Positions 9,303 through 18,668 are shown, counted from the stretch's first letter. The stretch: DNA of 64,000 bases from Lachnospiraceae bacterium (GCA_022510565.1 JAFLTE010000014.1:1-64000); one strand, 5' to 3'. Notes: generated by a model from the sequence alone, not told the origin. A program made the numbers and translations.

Positions 9303-10379
9303 TTACGCCGATTTTTCGCTAAACACAAAACATCTTTGAATCTGGTAACTAATAAAAAATAAAACGGTATCTACAATAGCCTTACATAATGTTTTGGGTA
9401 ATGGTAGAAGTAAGAAAAATCCGGATACTAATGCGGCTGAACAGATGGCTTGTATAATGCACAGTCCGTAATAGCGCCAAATAGTCTGCTTCATGTTTCC
9501 CTGCGATTCAAATACAACTTTGCGATTTACCGAATAATTATAGAAAGAAGATACCAGTCTGGCACATGCCGTTGCAATCCAAATTCCTATAGTTCCCGGC
9601 ATCTGTTTGGCCAGCAGATAAAACAGCAGAAGATCGATTGCGGATGCACTGAGGGCAGAAAACAGATAACGAAAGAACTCTCCAAACAGAATTCGGTATA
9701 TAATAACGGAATCTTGAAGAGGGCGAAAATGTGTTTCACTATTATTATTCACATATACAGTTTCAATTGGCAGTTCTTCTATGCGGATTTTTTTTCTCAC
9801 AGCTTGAATTAGCATGGAAGTTTCATATTCAAACCGTTCTCCCTTCAAAGTCAGAAATTTTCTCAGAACATGGGGGGGGGTAAAGCCACGTAGTCCGGTC
9901 TGAGTATCGTGAATCTTTTTTCCGTATAATAAAGCAAAAAGGAAACTGGTCATTTTATTTCCAAAGCTGCTCTTTAGAGGAACGTGAGTACCATCAAAAT
10001 TTCTCGTTCCCAAAAGAAGCAAGTCTTCATCCGGCGAGGTGTTTTTAATAATTTCGTCCATCCGGAGCACATCCTTCACCAAATGTTGTCCATCGGAATC
10101 AACCGTAATGATACCCTTGATGTCGGGGTTTTGCTCATACTGATTTAAAAATAAATTAAACCCATTTTTTAGGGCACGACCTTTACCATAGTTTATTGCA
10201 TGTTTTATGACTATGCAGCCCATATCTTGCAGAGCTTCAAAAATAGAGTTGCATTCTTCCTTGCTGCCATCATTTATAATGATAATATGGGAAAATCCTT
10301 CTTGCATCAGTTCCTGCACGTACAGTCTGAGCTTATCATCTGGATTCAACGCCGGAATTAAAATTACGCTTTGTTCCAT
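9303..10379 (-). CDS. GT2 family glycosyltransferase fused to GtrA-like domain
   Basis: IIIINDGSKEE, VDSDGQH, DTQTGLRGF motifs; C-terminal GtrA-like region (NYSVNRKVVF). Start placed at MEQSVILIPAL. Confidence 0.85.
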   Translation of the reverse strand: MEQSVILIPALNPDDKLRLYVQELMQEGFSHIIIINDGSKEECNSIFEALQDMGCIVIKHAINYGKGRALKNGFNLFLNQYEQNPDIKGIITVDSDGQHLVKDVLRMDEIIKNTSPDEDLLLLGTRNFDGTHVPLKSSFGNKMTSFLFALLYGKKIHDTQTGLRGFTPPHVLRKFLTLKGERFEYETSMLIQAVRKKIRIEELPIETVYVNNNSETHFRPLQDSVIIYRILFGEFFRYLFSALSASAIDLLLFYLLAKQMPGTIGIWIATACARLVSSFYNYSVNRKVVFESQGNMKQTIWRYYGLCIIQAICSAALVSGFFLLLPLPKTLCKAIVDTVLFFISYQIQRCFVFSEKSA

Positions 10380-10467
10380 CTGCAAACCATCCTTCAAAAA
10401 TTTTCCAATCGATTTTAATATAGCATAACCATTTTTCCTTTTCAATAATAAGAAACCTCTTGCAATA

Positions 10468-10480
10468 CTCGATATTCGAG
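10468..10480. promoter_or_regulatory. Candidate PadR operator
   Basis: CTCGATATTCGAG dyad upstream of the padR-like gene. Confidence 0.55.
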
Positions 10481-10495
10481 AATTGGAGGTGCAAT

Positions 10496-10818
10496 ATGCC
10501 GCGGCTGAAGTTTCAAACACATACGGAGCAGATTTTTATACTCTGCTGTGCTTAAAGGATGAATGCTATGGAATGGATATTCTGGATAGGGTTCCGTCTA
10601 TGACACACGGGCGCGTAAGCATAGGTTCCGGCACTCTTTACACTCTGCTTGAGCAATTTTTGGAGGCAGGGATGATACGGGAGACGAAAGTTGAGGGCAG
10701 ACGGCGCAGTTATATCCTCACCGACAAAGGGAGAGAAATGCTTGAAAAAGAGTACCGGCGTATTTGTGATCAGGCATCGGACTATCGCAATCTTTTTGGA
10801 GGGGAGTATGCGCTATGA
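10496..10818 (+). pseudogene. PadR family regulator, apparently frameshifted
   Basis: ATG with RBS GGAGG gives MPRLKFQTHTEQIF...; frame then shifts to ...FYTLLCLKDECYGMDILDRV...GSGTLYTLLEQFLEAGMIRETKVEGRRRSY. Junction GAGCAGAT-TTTTAT fits a 1-nt loss. Confidence 0.65.
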
Positions 10819-11057
10819 AAGATACAAAACGCAGATATGAAGGGTTTTCATATTTTCTAAAGGTTTCCGAATTTGACCTGGAACTGTGGAATGCAAAAGA
10901 AGCATAAAGGCTATATTGGAGCTACGGGCATTTCGTTGACATATATCTGTTGTGCTATGAAAAACGTATCGTAGAACTCTGGTTTTTCTGGGAACCGACG
11001 GATAAGCAGATAGCAATTGCCGCGGAGAGATTAGCGGGAGAGTTATGGGGTGGATAG
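10815..11057 (+). pseudogene. PadR-operon partner gene with in-frame stop
   Basis: MKDTKRRYEGFSYFLKVSEFDLELWNAKEA*RLYWSYGHFVDIYLLCYEKRIVELWFFWEPTDKQIAIAAERLAGELWGG*; TAA at 10905-10907, same frame continues to 11057; ATGA overlap with padR. Confidence 0.65.
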
Positions 11058-11146
11058 GAAAACTTGCATATTTTGTGTTATAATAACAGAAATATTTTTT
11101 TACTTAAAACTGGTCAAATTTCAATCGGAAATTGAGGGTGACAGCT

Positions 11147-11335
11147 ATGGAACTAAACATTAATTCACCATCATATTATACGCGTCAATACGGAGTGATT
11201 GATGAGAAAAAGGGGCTGATTATTAATAATGTATTAGCATCCGTTAAAGCTATACATAGCAGAGCCAAGATAGATTATGCTGAATTCAGTAAAGATATAA
11301 TGCAGTATTGTGAGCAGGCGGGTATTGTGCTGTAG
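11147..11335 (+). CDS. Small hypothetical protein
   Basis: 62-aa ORF MELNINSPSYYTRQYGVIDEKK... with RBS GAGGGTG upstream. Confidence 0.55.
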   Translation: MELNINSPSYYTRQYGVIDEKKGLIINNVLASVKAIHSRAKIDYAEFSKDIMQYCEQAGIVL

Positions 11336-11365
11336 GGAAAATTATGCAGAAGAATATTTACTTTT

Positions 11366-11393
11366 GTGCTAATTTAAAATACAATATTAGCAC
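11366..11393. promoter_or_regulatory. Inverted repeat, candidate AbiEi operator
   Basis: GTGCTAAT-N12-ATTAGCAC 15 nt upstream of the AbiEi-like start codon. Confidence 0.6.
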
Positions 11394-11408
11394 GAAAGGA
11401 TTTTTTTT

Positions 11409-12002
11409 ATGAAACTTTTTGAAAAACTTGATAAATTAATGGCGGAACATAACGGTACTATCCAGACTTTTCAGGTGATAGAAGCAGGAATCAGCAAGCC
11501 TACATTTTATGAATATGTAAAGGAAAAAGGTTTGGAACGGGTTGCTCACGGAATTTATGTTTTGCCGGATGCGTGGACAGATGCTATATACCTTATTCAT
11601 TTGCGGTGTGGTCAGGCGGTTTTTTCACATGAGACGGCATTGTTTTTTCATGACTTGACAGATCGGGAGCCACTGCAATATTCTCTCACTGTCAAGACAG
11701 GCTATAATCCTTTCCGTCTCAAAGAGGATGGGATTCAGGTGTATACAATCAAAAAGGAATTACATCAGGTAGGTCTCACGGAGATGGAAACACCATTTGG
11801 ACACATGGTTCCGGTTTATAATATGGAGCGGACGATTTGTGATTTAGTGCGGAGCAGAAGCCACATTGAAATTCAAATTTTCCAAGATGCGCTCAAACAA
11901 TATTCTCGTTGCAAGGATAAAAATTTACGACAGTTGATGCAGTATGCACCGCTGTTTCATATAGAGAAATTGCTGCATCAGTATTTAGAGGTATTTCTTT
12001 AA
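11409..12002 (+). CDS. AbiEi-like type IV antitoxin family protein
   Basis: GTIQTFQVIEAGISKPTFYEYVKEKGLERVAHGIYV and HETALFFHDLTDREPLQYSLTV are typical of AbiEi antitoxins. Confidence 0.85.
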   Translation: MKLFEKLDKLMAEHNGTIQTFQVIEAGISKPTFYEYVKEKGLERVAHGIYVLPDAWTDAIYLIHLRCGQAVFSHETALFFHDLTDREPLQYSLTVKTGYNPFRLKEDGIQVYTIKKELHQVGLTEMETPFGHMVPVYNMERTICDLVRSRSHIEIQIFQDALKQYSRCKDKNLRQLMQYAPLFHIEKLLHQYLEVFL

Positions 12003-12343
12003 TGATTAAAACACAATTTGGCATAATTGAGGATATACAAGAAACACAGTCTTACTCATATAATCCGGAAAAATATCATTGTATATTCATTGATGAAGTC
12101 TACATAGATGACTGGTGGAATCAACTATGTCTTCTCAAGACTTATTTTCACAATTTGAATCGTCCTGAGTTTGGACTTGCAAGATACGGGATTACTTTAA
12201 TACCTCCCGAATCTCTCCCTGCATTTCAGGGAATAGTGTTGTCAGATAAACGGATTCAGGAAGATGATAATCTGGTAAAATTAGCCGAGACTATGCAAGA
12301 TGCAATGTGTAGAAATAAATATATGATACATTTTGGAATTTGA
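12002..12343 (+). CDS. Hypothetical protein coupled to AbiEi-like gene
   Basis: 113 aa; start overlaps the abiEi stop (TAATGA); no nucleotidyltransferase motif seen. Confidence 0.7.
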   Translation: MIKTQFGIIEDIQETQSYSYNPEKYHCIFIDEVYIDDWWNQLCLLKTYFHNLNRPEFGLARYGITLIPPESLPAFQGIVLSDKRIQEDDNLVKLAETMQDAMCRNKYMIHFGI

Positions 12344-12430
12344 AATAAAATGACAGAATTGTGCAAGCGCGAACAGGATTCTCTAAATACAATCTACTAT
12401 AATGATTGCATACAAGGAGGATTGAGCAAA

Positions 12431-13318
12431 GTGTCGATACAATTGATTCAGCAGGCAATAGGCTATATGGAGGAACATATTTACGAAGATATCAATTATG
12501 CCGATGTTGCAAAAAGTATTCATATGTCGAGCTACAATTTTCATCGGACATTCAGTTTTATTGCCGGAATGACAGCGAATGAGTATATCAGAAACAGACG
12601 TCTTACCTTGGCAGCTCAGGAACTTCAGTCAACTGATATATCGGTGATTGATGCCGCATATAAATATGGTTATGAATCTCCTGAAAGTTTTTCTAAAGCC
12701 TTTTCACGCTTCCATGGCTCAACGCCAAAACAGGCAAAACAAAAAGGCACAAAGCTTCATTTGTTTAATCCCCTTGTGATTAAAATTACACTGGAGGGTG
12801 GCAGTATTATGGATTACAGAATGGAACACAGAGAACATCAGAAATTTATCGCAATGGTAAGAGCATTCCCGAATGAAATCATCAATGATGATAAATACAC
12901 GAGTATTCCTGATTTCTGGACAGAATGTTATGAAAAAAATCTCATCGAACCTATGAAATCGCTTCGCCCTGAAGGCAAAAGGGATTTGTATGGTTTATGC
13001 AGTCCTGCCAAAGAGGGCGAAACTCATTTCAATTATGGAATCGGGATTATCATTGATGGGGATACCGATATTACAGAATTGGAGAAACTTTTAAGTAGCG
13101 GTTACTCTATATGGGAAGCCGAACCTACAGACTATGCGGTTTTTAAATGCTTTGGTCCTGACGGCGACTGTATAGGTGAAACATGGAGTAAGTTTTTCAA
13201 GGAGTTTGCCCCACAGACAGGTTACATGCAAACAGACGATACGGATTATGAAATATATTATGAAAACGGTGAAAGCGGTCTGTTCTGCGAGTTATGGGTT
13301 CCTGTGAAGAAGAATTGA
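12431..13318 (+). CDS. AraC family regulator with GyrI-like effector-binding domain
   Basis: YADVAKSIHMSSYNFHRTFSFIAGMTANEYIRNRRL HTH; C-terminal GyrI-like region; RBS AGGAGG before GTG. Confidence 0.88.
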   Translation: MSIQLIQQAIGYMEEHIYEDINYADVAKSIHMSSYNFHRTFSFIAGMTANEYIRNRRLTLAAQELQSTDISVIDAAYKYGYESPESFSKAFSRFHGSTPKQAKQKGTKLHLFNPLVIKITLEGGSIMDYRMEHREHQKFIAMVRAFPNEIINDDKYTSIPDFWTECYEKNLIEPMKSLRPEGKRDLYGLCSPAKEGETHFNYGIGIIIDGDTDITELEKLLSSGYSIWEAEPTDYAVFKCFGPDGDCIGETWSKFFKEFAPQTGYMQTDDTDYEIYYENGESGLFCELWVPVKKN

Positions 13319-13351
13319 AAGTCTTAGGATATAGTGAGTTAAAGGAAAACA

Positions 13352-14017
13352 TTAATCACCCTCTGCAATTTTGCGGAGGGTATTTAAGTCTTGAATATAG
13401 TACCCTTGTGCTGTTTTCTCCAGAAGCCTACGTTTGACAAAATCGGCCAGGACATAGAGAAGGTGGCGGTAACTTACACCCAGAAATTCGGCTGCCTCCG
13501 TATGTTTTTCGCGGTACATTCGGTTATAGGAAGTCAATAGGATAAAACTTGCCAGACGCACCTGCAGCGGGTAAGATTGATTTTTTGCATAGTTATATGT
13601 ATTACCTATCGCTTTTTGACTTACAAACAGACAAAGGTGTCGCAGAAATTTTGCATCGTTCAACAATTTATCTTTGCATGGTTCTATGGGAATTACATAA
13701 CAGGTACAAGGCGTGATTGCGGTCACGCCGTTTGCAGTTTCCTGGGCACCCAGTAATTCCATTTCCCCGATGAAGCAGGGAGCGTTGAGAAAATTGATAA
13801 GCGAGATACGCCCATTCTCGTGGGAGAGGAACAGCTTCGCCCGCCCGTCTATTAAATAATAAAGAAATCCGGGATCTTCGCCTTCCTCCAGTATATTTTC
13901 CTCACTGTCAAATCTGACAACAGATAGATACGGAACTATGTTGAAGCTGAAATAATCCGACAAAGGAAAGCGCTGATAGTAGTCTTCTAATATTTTCTGT
14001 TCGCCTATAATTTTCAT
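13352..14017 (-). CDS. Crp/Fnr family regulator (YeiL-like)
   Basis: Cyclic-nucleotide-binding-like fold (EEGEDPGFLYYLIDGRAKLFLS, FIGEMELLGA) and C-terminal HTH (AAEFLGVSYRHLLYVLADF). Confidence 0.82.
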   Translation of the reverse strand: MKIIGEQKILEDYYQRFPLSDYFSFNIVPYLSVVRFDSEENILEEGEDPGFLYYLIDGRAKLFLSHENGRISLINFLNAPCFIGEMELLGAQETANGVTAITPCTCYVIPIEPCKDKLLNDAKFLRHLCLFVSQKAIGNTYNYAKNQSYPLQVRLASFILLTSYNRMYREKHTEAAEFLGVSYRHLLYVLADFVKRRLLEKTAQGYYIQDLNTLRKIAEGD

Positions 14018-14036
14018 AACGGAATCCTTTTAACAT

Positions 14037-14054
14037 ATATGAGATTTCTCATAT
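14037..14054. promoter_or_regulatory. Dyad ATATGAGA-TT-TCTCATAT, candidate Crp/Fnr-family operator
   Basis: 8-bp perfect arms in the intergenic space between divergent 13352 and 14105 genes. Confidence 0.6.
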
Positions 14055-14104
14055 CAGATTATCACAGATGATTATATAATGCAAAAAAAGGAGGTAGGAG
14101 GCAA

Positions 14105-14737
14105 ATGAGACAAGAGGAATATTGGAACAGTGTGTCGGAGAAAAAGGAATTTACATCCCCGATTCAGTTAGAAAACTTTGAAAAATATATCAAAAAGGAT
14201 AGCTGTATTCTGGATGTGGGATGCGGGTATGGAAGGACGCTTGACGAACTGTATCGGAACGGATATCAGAATTTAGTTGGTATTGATTTTTCAAGCGGTA
14301 TGATAGCAAGAGGAAAACGGCAGTTTCCGTATCTCGATTTACGGATCAAGGAAGATGACAAAATTGCTTTGCCGGATGCAAGCGTTGATGCTGTCATTCT
14401 CTTTGCGGTGTTAACTTGCATACGAACCGACGAGGAACAAGAACAGCTTGTGTCAGAGATCAAGAGGGTACTGAAACCGCGGGGTATATTGTATGTTAAT
14501 GATTTCCTACTGAATACGGACGAGCGGAATCTTTCCCGTTATGAACAATTCAAAGATATCTATGGGGTGTACGGTGTTTTTGAATTGCCGGAAGGCGCGG
14601 TATGCCGTCATCATGGCGAGGCGTGGATCAGGCAGTTGTTGAAAGATTTTGCCGAGCTTGAATACAGCCGTGTAACACGCACGACAATGAATGGGCATAA
14701 ATCGAATGGATTTTATTTCTTAGGGGAAAAGTTATAA
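14105..14737 (+). CDS. Class I SAM-dependent methyltransferase
   Basis: ILDVGCGYGRTLDELYRNGY and VDAVILFAVL motifs. Confidence 0.92.
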   Translation: MRQEEYWNSVSEKKEFTSPIQLENFEKYIKKDSCILDVGCGYGRTLDELYRNGYQNLVGIDFSSGMIARGKRQFPYLDLRIKEDDKIALPDASVDAVILFAVLTCIRTDEEQEQLVSEIKRVLKPRGILYVNDFLLNTDERNLSRYEQFKDIYGVYGVFELPEGAVCRHHGEAWIRQLLKDFAELEYSRVTRTTMNGHKSNGFYFLGEKL

Positions 14738-14898
14738 AACTGTCAATAACATTGCTTTCCATATCAGTAAAATGGTCAGTTATATTAATAGCAAAAAGTG
14801 CTTGCCGTTGCCACCAATGGGAAAATCCTGTATAGTATATTTATCCGGAACACTTTACGAGAGGATTGATTGTGAATTAATAATGTGAGGGTGATAAT

Positions 14899-15447
14899 AT
14901 GACGATACATGCACTTATTGCAGAAACAGCCGGAGAATTTACGGAGTTGGGAGATACGCTCCGCCATATGTATACGGACGATCCCATCAATTGGCTCAAG
15001 TTTGCACTTATTTTTGCGATTCTTGTCGTGGGGTACATTATTGTTTTGCCGGTTTATAAAAAGGTAGAATATTATATCAGCAGGGAGCGAAAGCGGGACA
15101 TCGCTCTGAGCAGAGGGCATGTGCTTGACGCTAAACTGGTAAAATATCGGCAAGACTTTGATGAGTCTGATACCGGATGGCGTGATTGGTATACCCATGC
15201 AACCTATGAATATGTAGTGGATGGCCAAACCAAAAAATATCGTGCAATATTTAAGCATGGTGGCACACCGGATCCGATTTTGCATTTATATTGGATAGAC
15301 AACCCGCGGAAAGTGTTCGCTGTGGATGACTGGCATTATGAGAATCATAAAGCAATTATCTTAATACCTATTATGCTTTTCCCGTGGGTAATGGCAGGTC
15401 TGGTAATGTATCTTCTCAAACTGCATTTAATTGTGGCCTCGTGGTAA
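14899..15447 (+). CDS. Hypothetical membrane protein
   Basis: 182 aa with two hydrophobic stretches. Confidence 0.6.
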   Translation: MTIHALIAETAGEFTELGDTLRHMYTDDPINWLKFALIFAILVVGYIIVLPVYKKVEYYISRERKRDIALSRGHVLDAKLVKYRQDFDESDTGWRDWYTHATYEYVVDGQTKKYRAIFKHGGTPDPILHLYWIDNPRKVFAVDDWHYENHKAIILIPIMLFPWVMAGLVMYLLKLHLIVASW

Positions 15448-15465
15448 GGCCGCAAGAATAAGTAC

Positions 15466-15496
15466 ATGCCCACAGCATGAAAGTCGTGGGCATTTT
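15466..15496. terminator. Terminator between convergent genes
   Basis: ATGCCCAC...GTGGGCAT then TTTT. Confidence 0.7.
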
Positions 15497-15512
15497 ATAA
15501 AGCAAGCCAAAA

Positions 15513-16070
15513 TCAGTTCTCCCGATTTCTCTCCTGCACAACATGATTCATCTGAGTAATACGCCTTTTCATAGCAAGATATTGCCATAGCCAAACAGCA
15601 AAATAAATGCCAAAAAATATACTAAAATATGTCACAACCCCGGTGACACTATGTTCCATCCAGTACATGAAATACGCGATTGGAAAAGTTGCGGCGGAGC
15701 AAATAAGTAAATGTGTCATCGTTTGACGCAGAAGACTCCAGTGCTCTATTTCCCAAATCAGGAATGAGCCCGCCCATACCGCTCCGTACAAAAGTGAACA
15801 GACAGCTTGAAGTAAAACGGCATTGATTTCTGTTCCGCAGTCGGTGATTAGTTTCGGGACAACAGCGTAAAAATTTCCATCTCCTACTAATAATGAAATA
15901 AATATAGCATCCATGGTACTAATGGCAAGTCCTATAGGTGCCCCTATCAGACATCTTATCCACAGTTTCCTTTTCATAGCTTTCATCAAATTCAGTTTCC
16001 TTTCTTTTTGACCAGTATTTGATTTGTTCTTATTTATGTTCTTATTTGCTTTCTTACCTATATACCTCAT
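15513..16070 (-). CDS. DUF3021 family membrane protein
   Basis: Four hydrophobic segments; immediately downstream of a LytTR gene, the standard LytTR-DUF3021 arrangement. Confidence 0.8.
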   Translation of the reverse strand: MRYIGKKANKNINKNKSNTGQKERKLNLMKAMKRKLWIRCLIGAPIGLAISTMDAIFISLLVGDGNFYAVVPKLITDCGTEINAVLLQAVCSLLYGAVWAGSFLIWEIEHWSLLRQTMTHLLICSAATFPIAYFMYWMEHSVTGVVTYFSIFFGIYFAVWLWQYLAMKRRITQMNHVVQERNREN

Positions 16071-16507
16071 ATTCCCAATACCTGTTTAATCTTGGAGACA
16101 TACCGCCTGGATACATAGGTAACAGTACCATCTGATAGAGAAACACAGATAGTACCTGCAAAACTTAAATCAAAGCCTTTCACTTTGCGCAGATTAATAA
16201 TCTCGGAATTCGATATCCGTACGAACAGATTTTTATCCAGTCTTTCTTCAAGTTCGTATAATCGTAAACGGAGAGTATATTCTCCGTCAGCAGTCACCCC
16301 GTAAACTTTACCGCCCGATGCATAGATACGAATAATGTCCGACTGTTCCAATACCTTCAATGTGTTATTATAAAATCCGGAAAGAACCTGCGGTGTTTCA
16401 TCCGATATTTTTTGGACAAGTGCATTGATCTCTTCGGTTATTTTGTCGGTATACACGATAACTTTAGGTTCTTTACAGGTGCTGTCAATTTTAATTTCTA
16501 CTTGCAT
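16067..16507 (-). CDS. LytTR family DNA-binding protein
   Basis: LDKNLFVRISNSEIINLRKVKGFD...LSDGTVTYVSRRYVSKIKQVLGI is a LytTR domain. Confidence 0.9.
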   Translation of the reverse strand: MQVEIKIDSTCKEPKVIVYTDKITEEINALVQKISDETPQVLSGFYNNTLKVLEQSDIIRIYASGGKVYGVTADGEYTLRLRLYELEERLDKNLFVRISNSEIINLRKVKGFDLSFAGTICVSLSDGTVTYVSRRYVSKIKQVLGI

Positions 16508-16689
16508 CTTGATTTAAGAACCTCCTTTCTGCATGCAGTTACAGTATAGAGGATACAGCAATAAATTTCTTCTGTTTTTTCATAAGTGGTCGCGCAGGGC
16601 GCATAGATGGTACACAGTGAGGGTGTTCTACATTTTCCCTATATGCATTTCCCTCAATTTGTGATAACATTGATTATACTAGGCTAGGT

Positions 16690-17901
16690 ATGTCCGAATA
16701 CAGATGGAGCAAAGGCAAAACCATGAAAAAAATTATGCTTTTCGAGGGTGATATAGAGACACAGGGATATTTTTCAAGGCAGCTTGCGGCGGGTTTTGAA
16801 GAGCTTGGACACGAGACATTTATGTTCGACTTGAGTAAGCCCTATGTCAGCACGGAGAAGTTCTTCCGTTTCTTTGAAAAAGGGAACACGGTGCTGGTCA
16901 ATTTTAACTTTCACGGCATGAGCGGTGAAGAGTATTTTCTGGATGAGAACGACAGGAGTATGTGGGATGCACTGGATATTCCAAGCTATAATATCGTGGT
17001 GGATCATCCGATGTACTATCATCATTTTCTTGAAAAAGTGCCGAAGAACTACCACCATGTCAGTATCGACAGAAACCATGACAAATATATGCAGCGATTT
17101 TTCACGGAGATTCGGAGAACGCCTTATCTGCCGCTTGCCGGAACGAAGCTTAATCCGAACAAATCCAATGTGCCTATTGAGTATCGTAAATATGACGTGA
17201 TGATGGTGGGCAACTATTGTGCTCCGCAGACATTTGAAAAGTTTATTACGAGAATAGACGATGAGTACACTGCATTTTATTATGGCATCATTGATGATTT
17301 GCTGGCACATCCGGACAGAACTGTGGAGGATGTGGTGGAGGCTCACCTTTTGGACGAGCTGGGAGAAGTTCCGGAGGAAGAGCTGAAAAAGGCTTTGGCG
17401 GCGGTAACATTTATTGACTTGTATGTGCGCTATACCACGAGAGGACAAGCCGTGCAGGAACTGGTGGACGGCGGAATTAAGGTGTATGTGTTCGGTGACG
17501 GATGGGAGAGGCTTGAGTGTAAACATCCTGAGAATCTGATTGTGATGAGCAACTTGGATTCAGAGGGCTGCTTAAAGAAACTGTGTCAGACGAAAATCTC
17601 GCTCAATGTGATGCCTTGGTTTAAGGACGGTGCCCATGACAGGATTTTCAACACGATGCTGAACGGCGCGGTGTGTTTAACGGATTCCAGCGTCTATTTG
17701 GACAGTATCCTGCACGACGGTACGGACTGCAGTATCTATTCTTTGGCACAGATGAAGAAGCTGCCGGAGATTGCGGGAGCGCTTCTGGCGAATCCCGGTA
17801 AGATGCAAAGCATTGCCAATGAAGGATATAAGCTGGCACAGGCAGGGCACACTTGGGCGCACAGAGCGAAGCAGTTACATGAATGGATTGAGAATGAGTA
17901 A
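16690..17901 (+). CDS. Glycosyltransferase family protein (CgeB/Glyco_trans_1_2-like)
   Basis: C-terminal HDRIFNTMLNGAVCLTDSSVYLDSIL...; start may be ATG 16723 instead. Confidence 0.75.
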   Translation: MSEYRWSKGKTMKKIMLFEGDIETQGYFSRQLAAGFEELGHETFMFDLSKPYVSTEKFFRFFEKGNTVLVNFNFHGMSGEEYFLDENDRSMWDALDIPSYNIVVDHPMYYHHFLEKVPKNYHHVSIDRNHDKYMQRFFTEIRRTPYLPLAGTKLNPNKSNVPIEYRKYDVMMVGNYCAPQTFEKFITRIDDEYTAFYYGIIDDLLAHPDRTVEDVVEAHLLDELGEVPEEELKKALAAVTFIDLYVRYTTRGQAVQELVDGGIKVYVFGDGWERLECKHPENLIVMSNLDSEGCLKKLCQTKISLNVMPWFKDGAHDRIFNTMLNGAVCLTDSSVYLDSILHDGTDCSIYSLAQMKKLPEIAGALLANPGKMQSIANEGYKLAQAGHTWAHRAKQLHEWIENE

Positions 17902-17921
17902 AGACGGAGTATGACATATAA

Positions 17922-18668
17922 ATGGAAGCGGCAGAATATAAACGAAAGTACATAGGATTTGCCTTTAAACAGACCATACCGGTCATGTTAGGATATATAT
18001 TTCTCGGAATAGCCTTTGGCTTGTTATTGCAGAATGCTGGCTACAGTTTTGTGTGGGCGTTCTTGGCAAGTGTGGTTATCTATGCGGGCAGTATGCAGTT
18101 TGTTCTGGTGAGCCTTCTGGCTGCAGGGGCAGGGCTTTTACATACCGCGGTGATGACGTTGTTTATTAACGGAAGGCACATCTTCTACGGGCTGTCTTAT
18201 GTGGAAAAATATAAGAAAATGGGGAAGGCATATCCGTACATGGTTTTCTCCCTGACGGATGAGACGTACTCTGTGCTGTGCAGTGTGAAGATACCGGAGG
18301 GGATGGAGGAGAAAAAAGTCTTTTTCTGGATATCGCTGTTAGACCAATGCTACTGGATAACAGGCTCAGTAATCGGTGCGTTGGCGGGCAGTCATATCCC
18401 TTTTAATTCCAAGGGTATTGACTTTTCTATGACAGCACTGTTTGTTGTAATCGTAGTGGAGCAGTGGCAGGGACAGAAGTCCCATTTCCCGGCACTTCTG
18501 GGTGCGGTATGCGGTATTGCGTGGCTGCTTATTTTAGGTCCGGATCAATTTATCCTTCCTGCGTTGTGTTCCTGCATGGTGGTTCTTTTGCTGGCACGCA
18601 GGTACATGGGATTGGAAGATGAGACGAAAGAAGTTGCGGGCAATACGGAAGAAAGGGAGGTGGGGTAA
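17922..18668 (+). CDS. azlC: AzlC family branched-chain amino acid export permease
   Basis: AFKQTIPVMLGYIFLGIAFGLLL...YAGSMQFV; followed by an AzlD-like ORF. Confidence 0.9.
   Translation: MEAAEYKRKYIGFAFKQTIPVMLGYIFLGIAFGLLLQNAGYSFVWAFLASVVIYAGSMQFVLVSLLAAGAGLLHTAVMTLFINGRHIFYGLSYVEKYKKMGKAYPYMVFSLTDETYSVLCSVKIPEGMEEKKVFFWISLLDQCYWITGSVIGALAGSHIPFNSKGIDFSMTALFVVIVVEQWQGQKSHFPALLGAVCGIAWLLILGPDQFILPALCSCMVVLLLARRYMGLEDETKEVAGNTEEREVG

Noticed and set aside
9450-10428. Plus-strand ORFs inside the glycosyltransferase cassette (for example 9450-9812, 10207-10428)
   Set aside because: They lie antisense to well-supported minus-strand GT genes, have no RBS and no recognisable domain.
12002-12343. 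Calling this ORF an AbiEii toxin because it follows AbiEi
   Set aside because: Only 113 aa and no GG(T/S)..nucleotidyltransferase motif; left as unknown.
16774-17526. 250-aa minus-strand ORF
   Set aside because: Antisense shadow of the 16690-17901 glycosyltransferase; composition is not protein-like.
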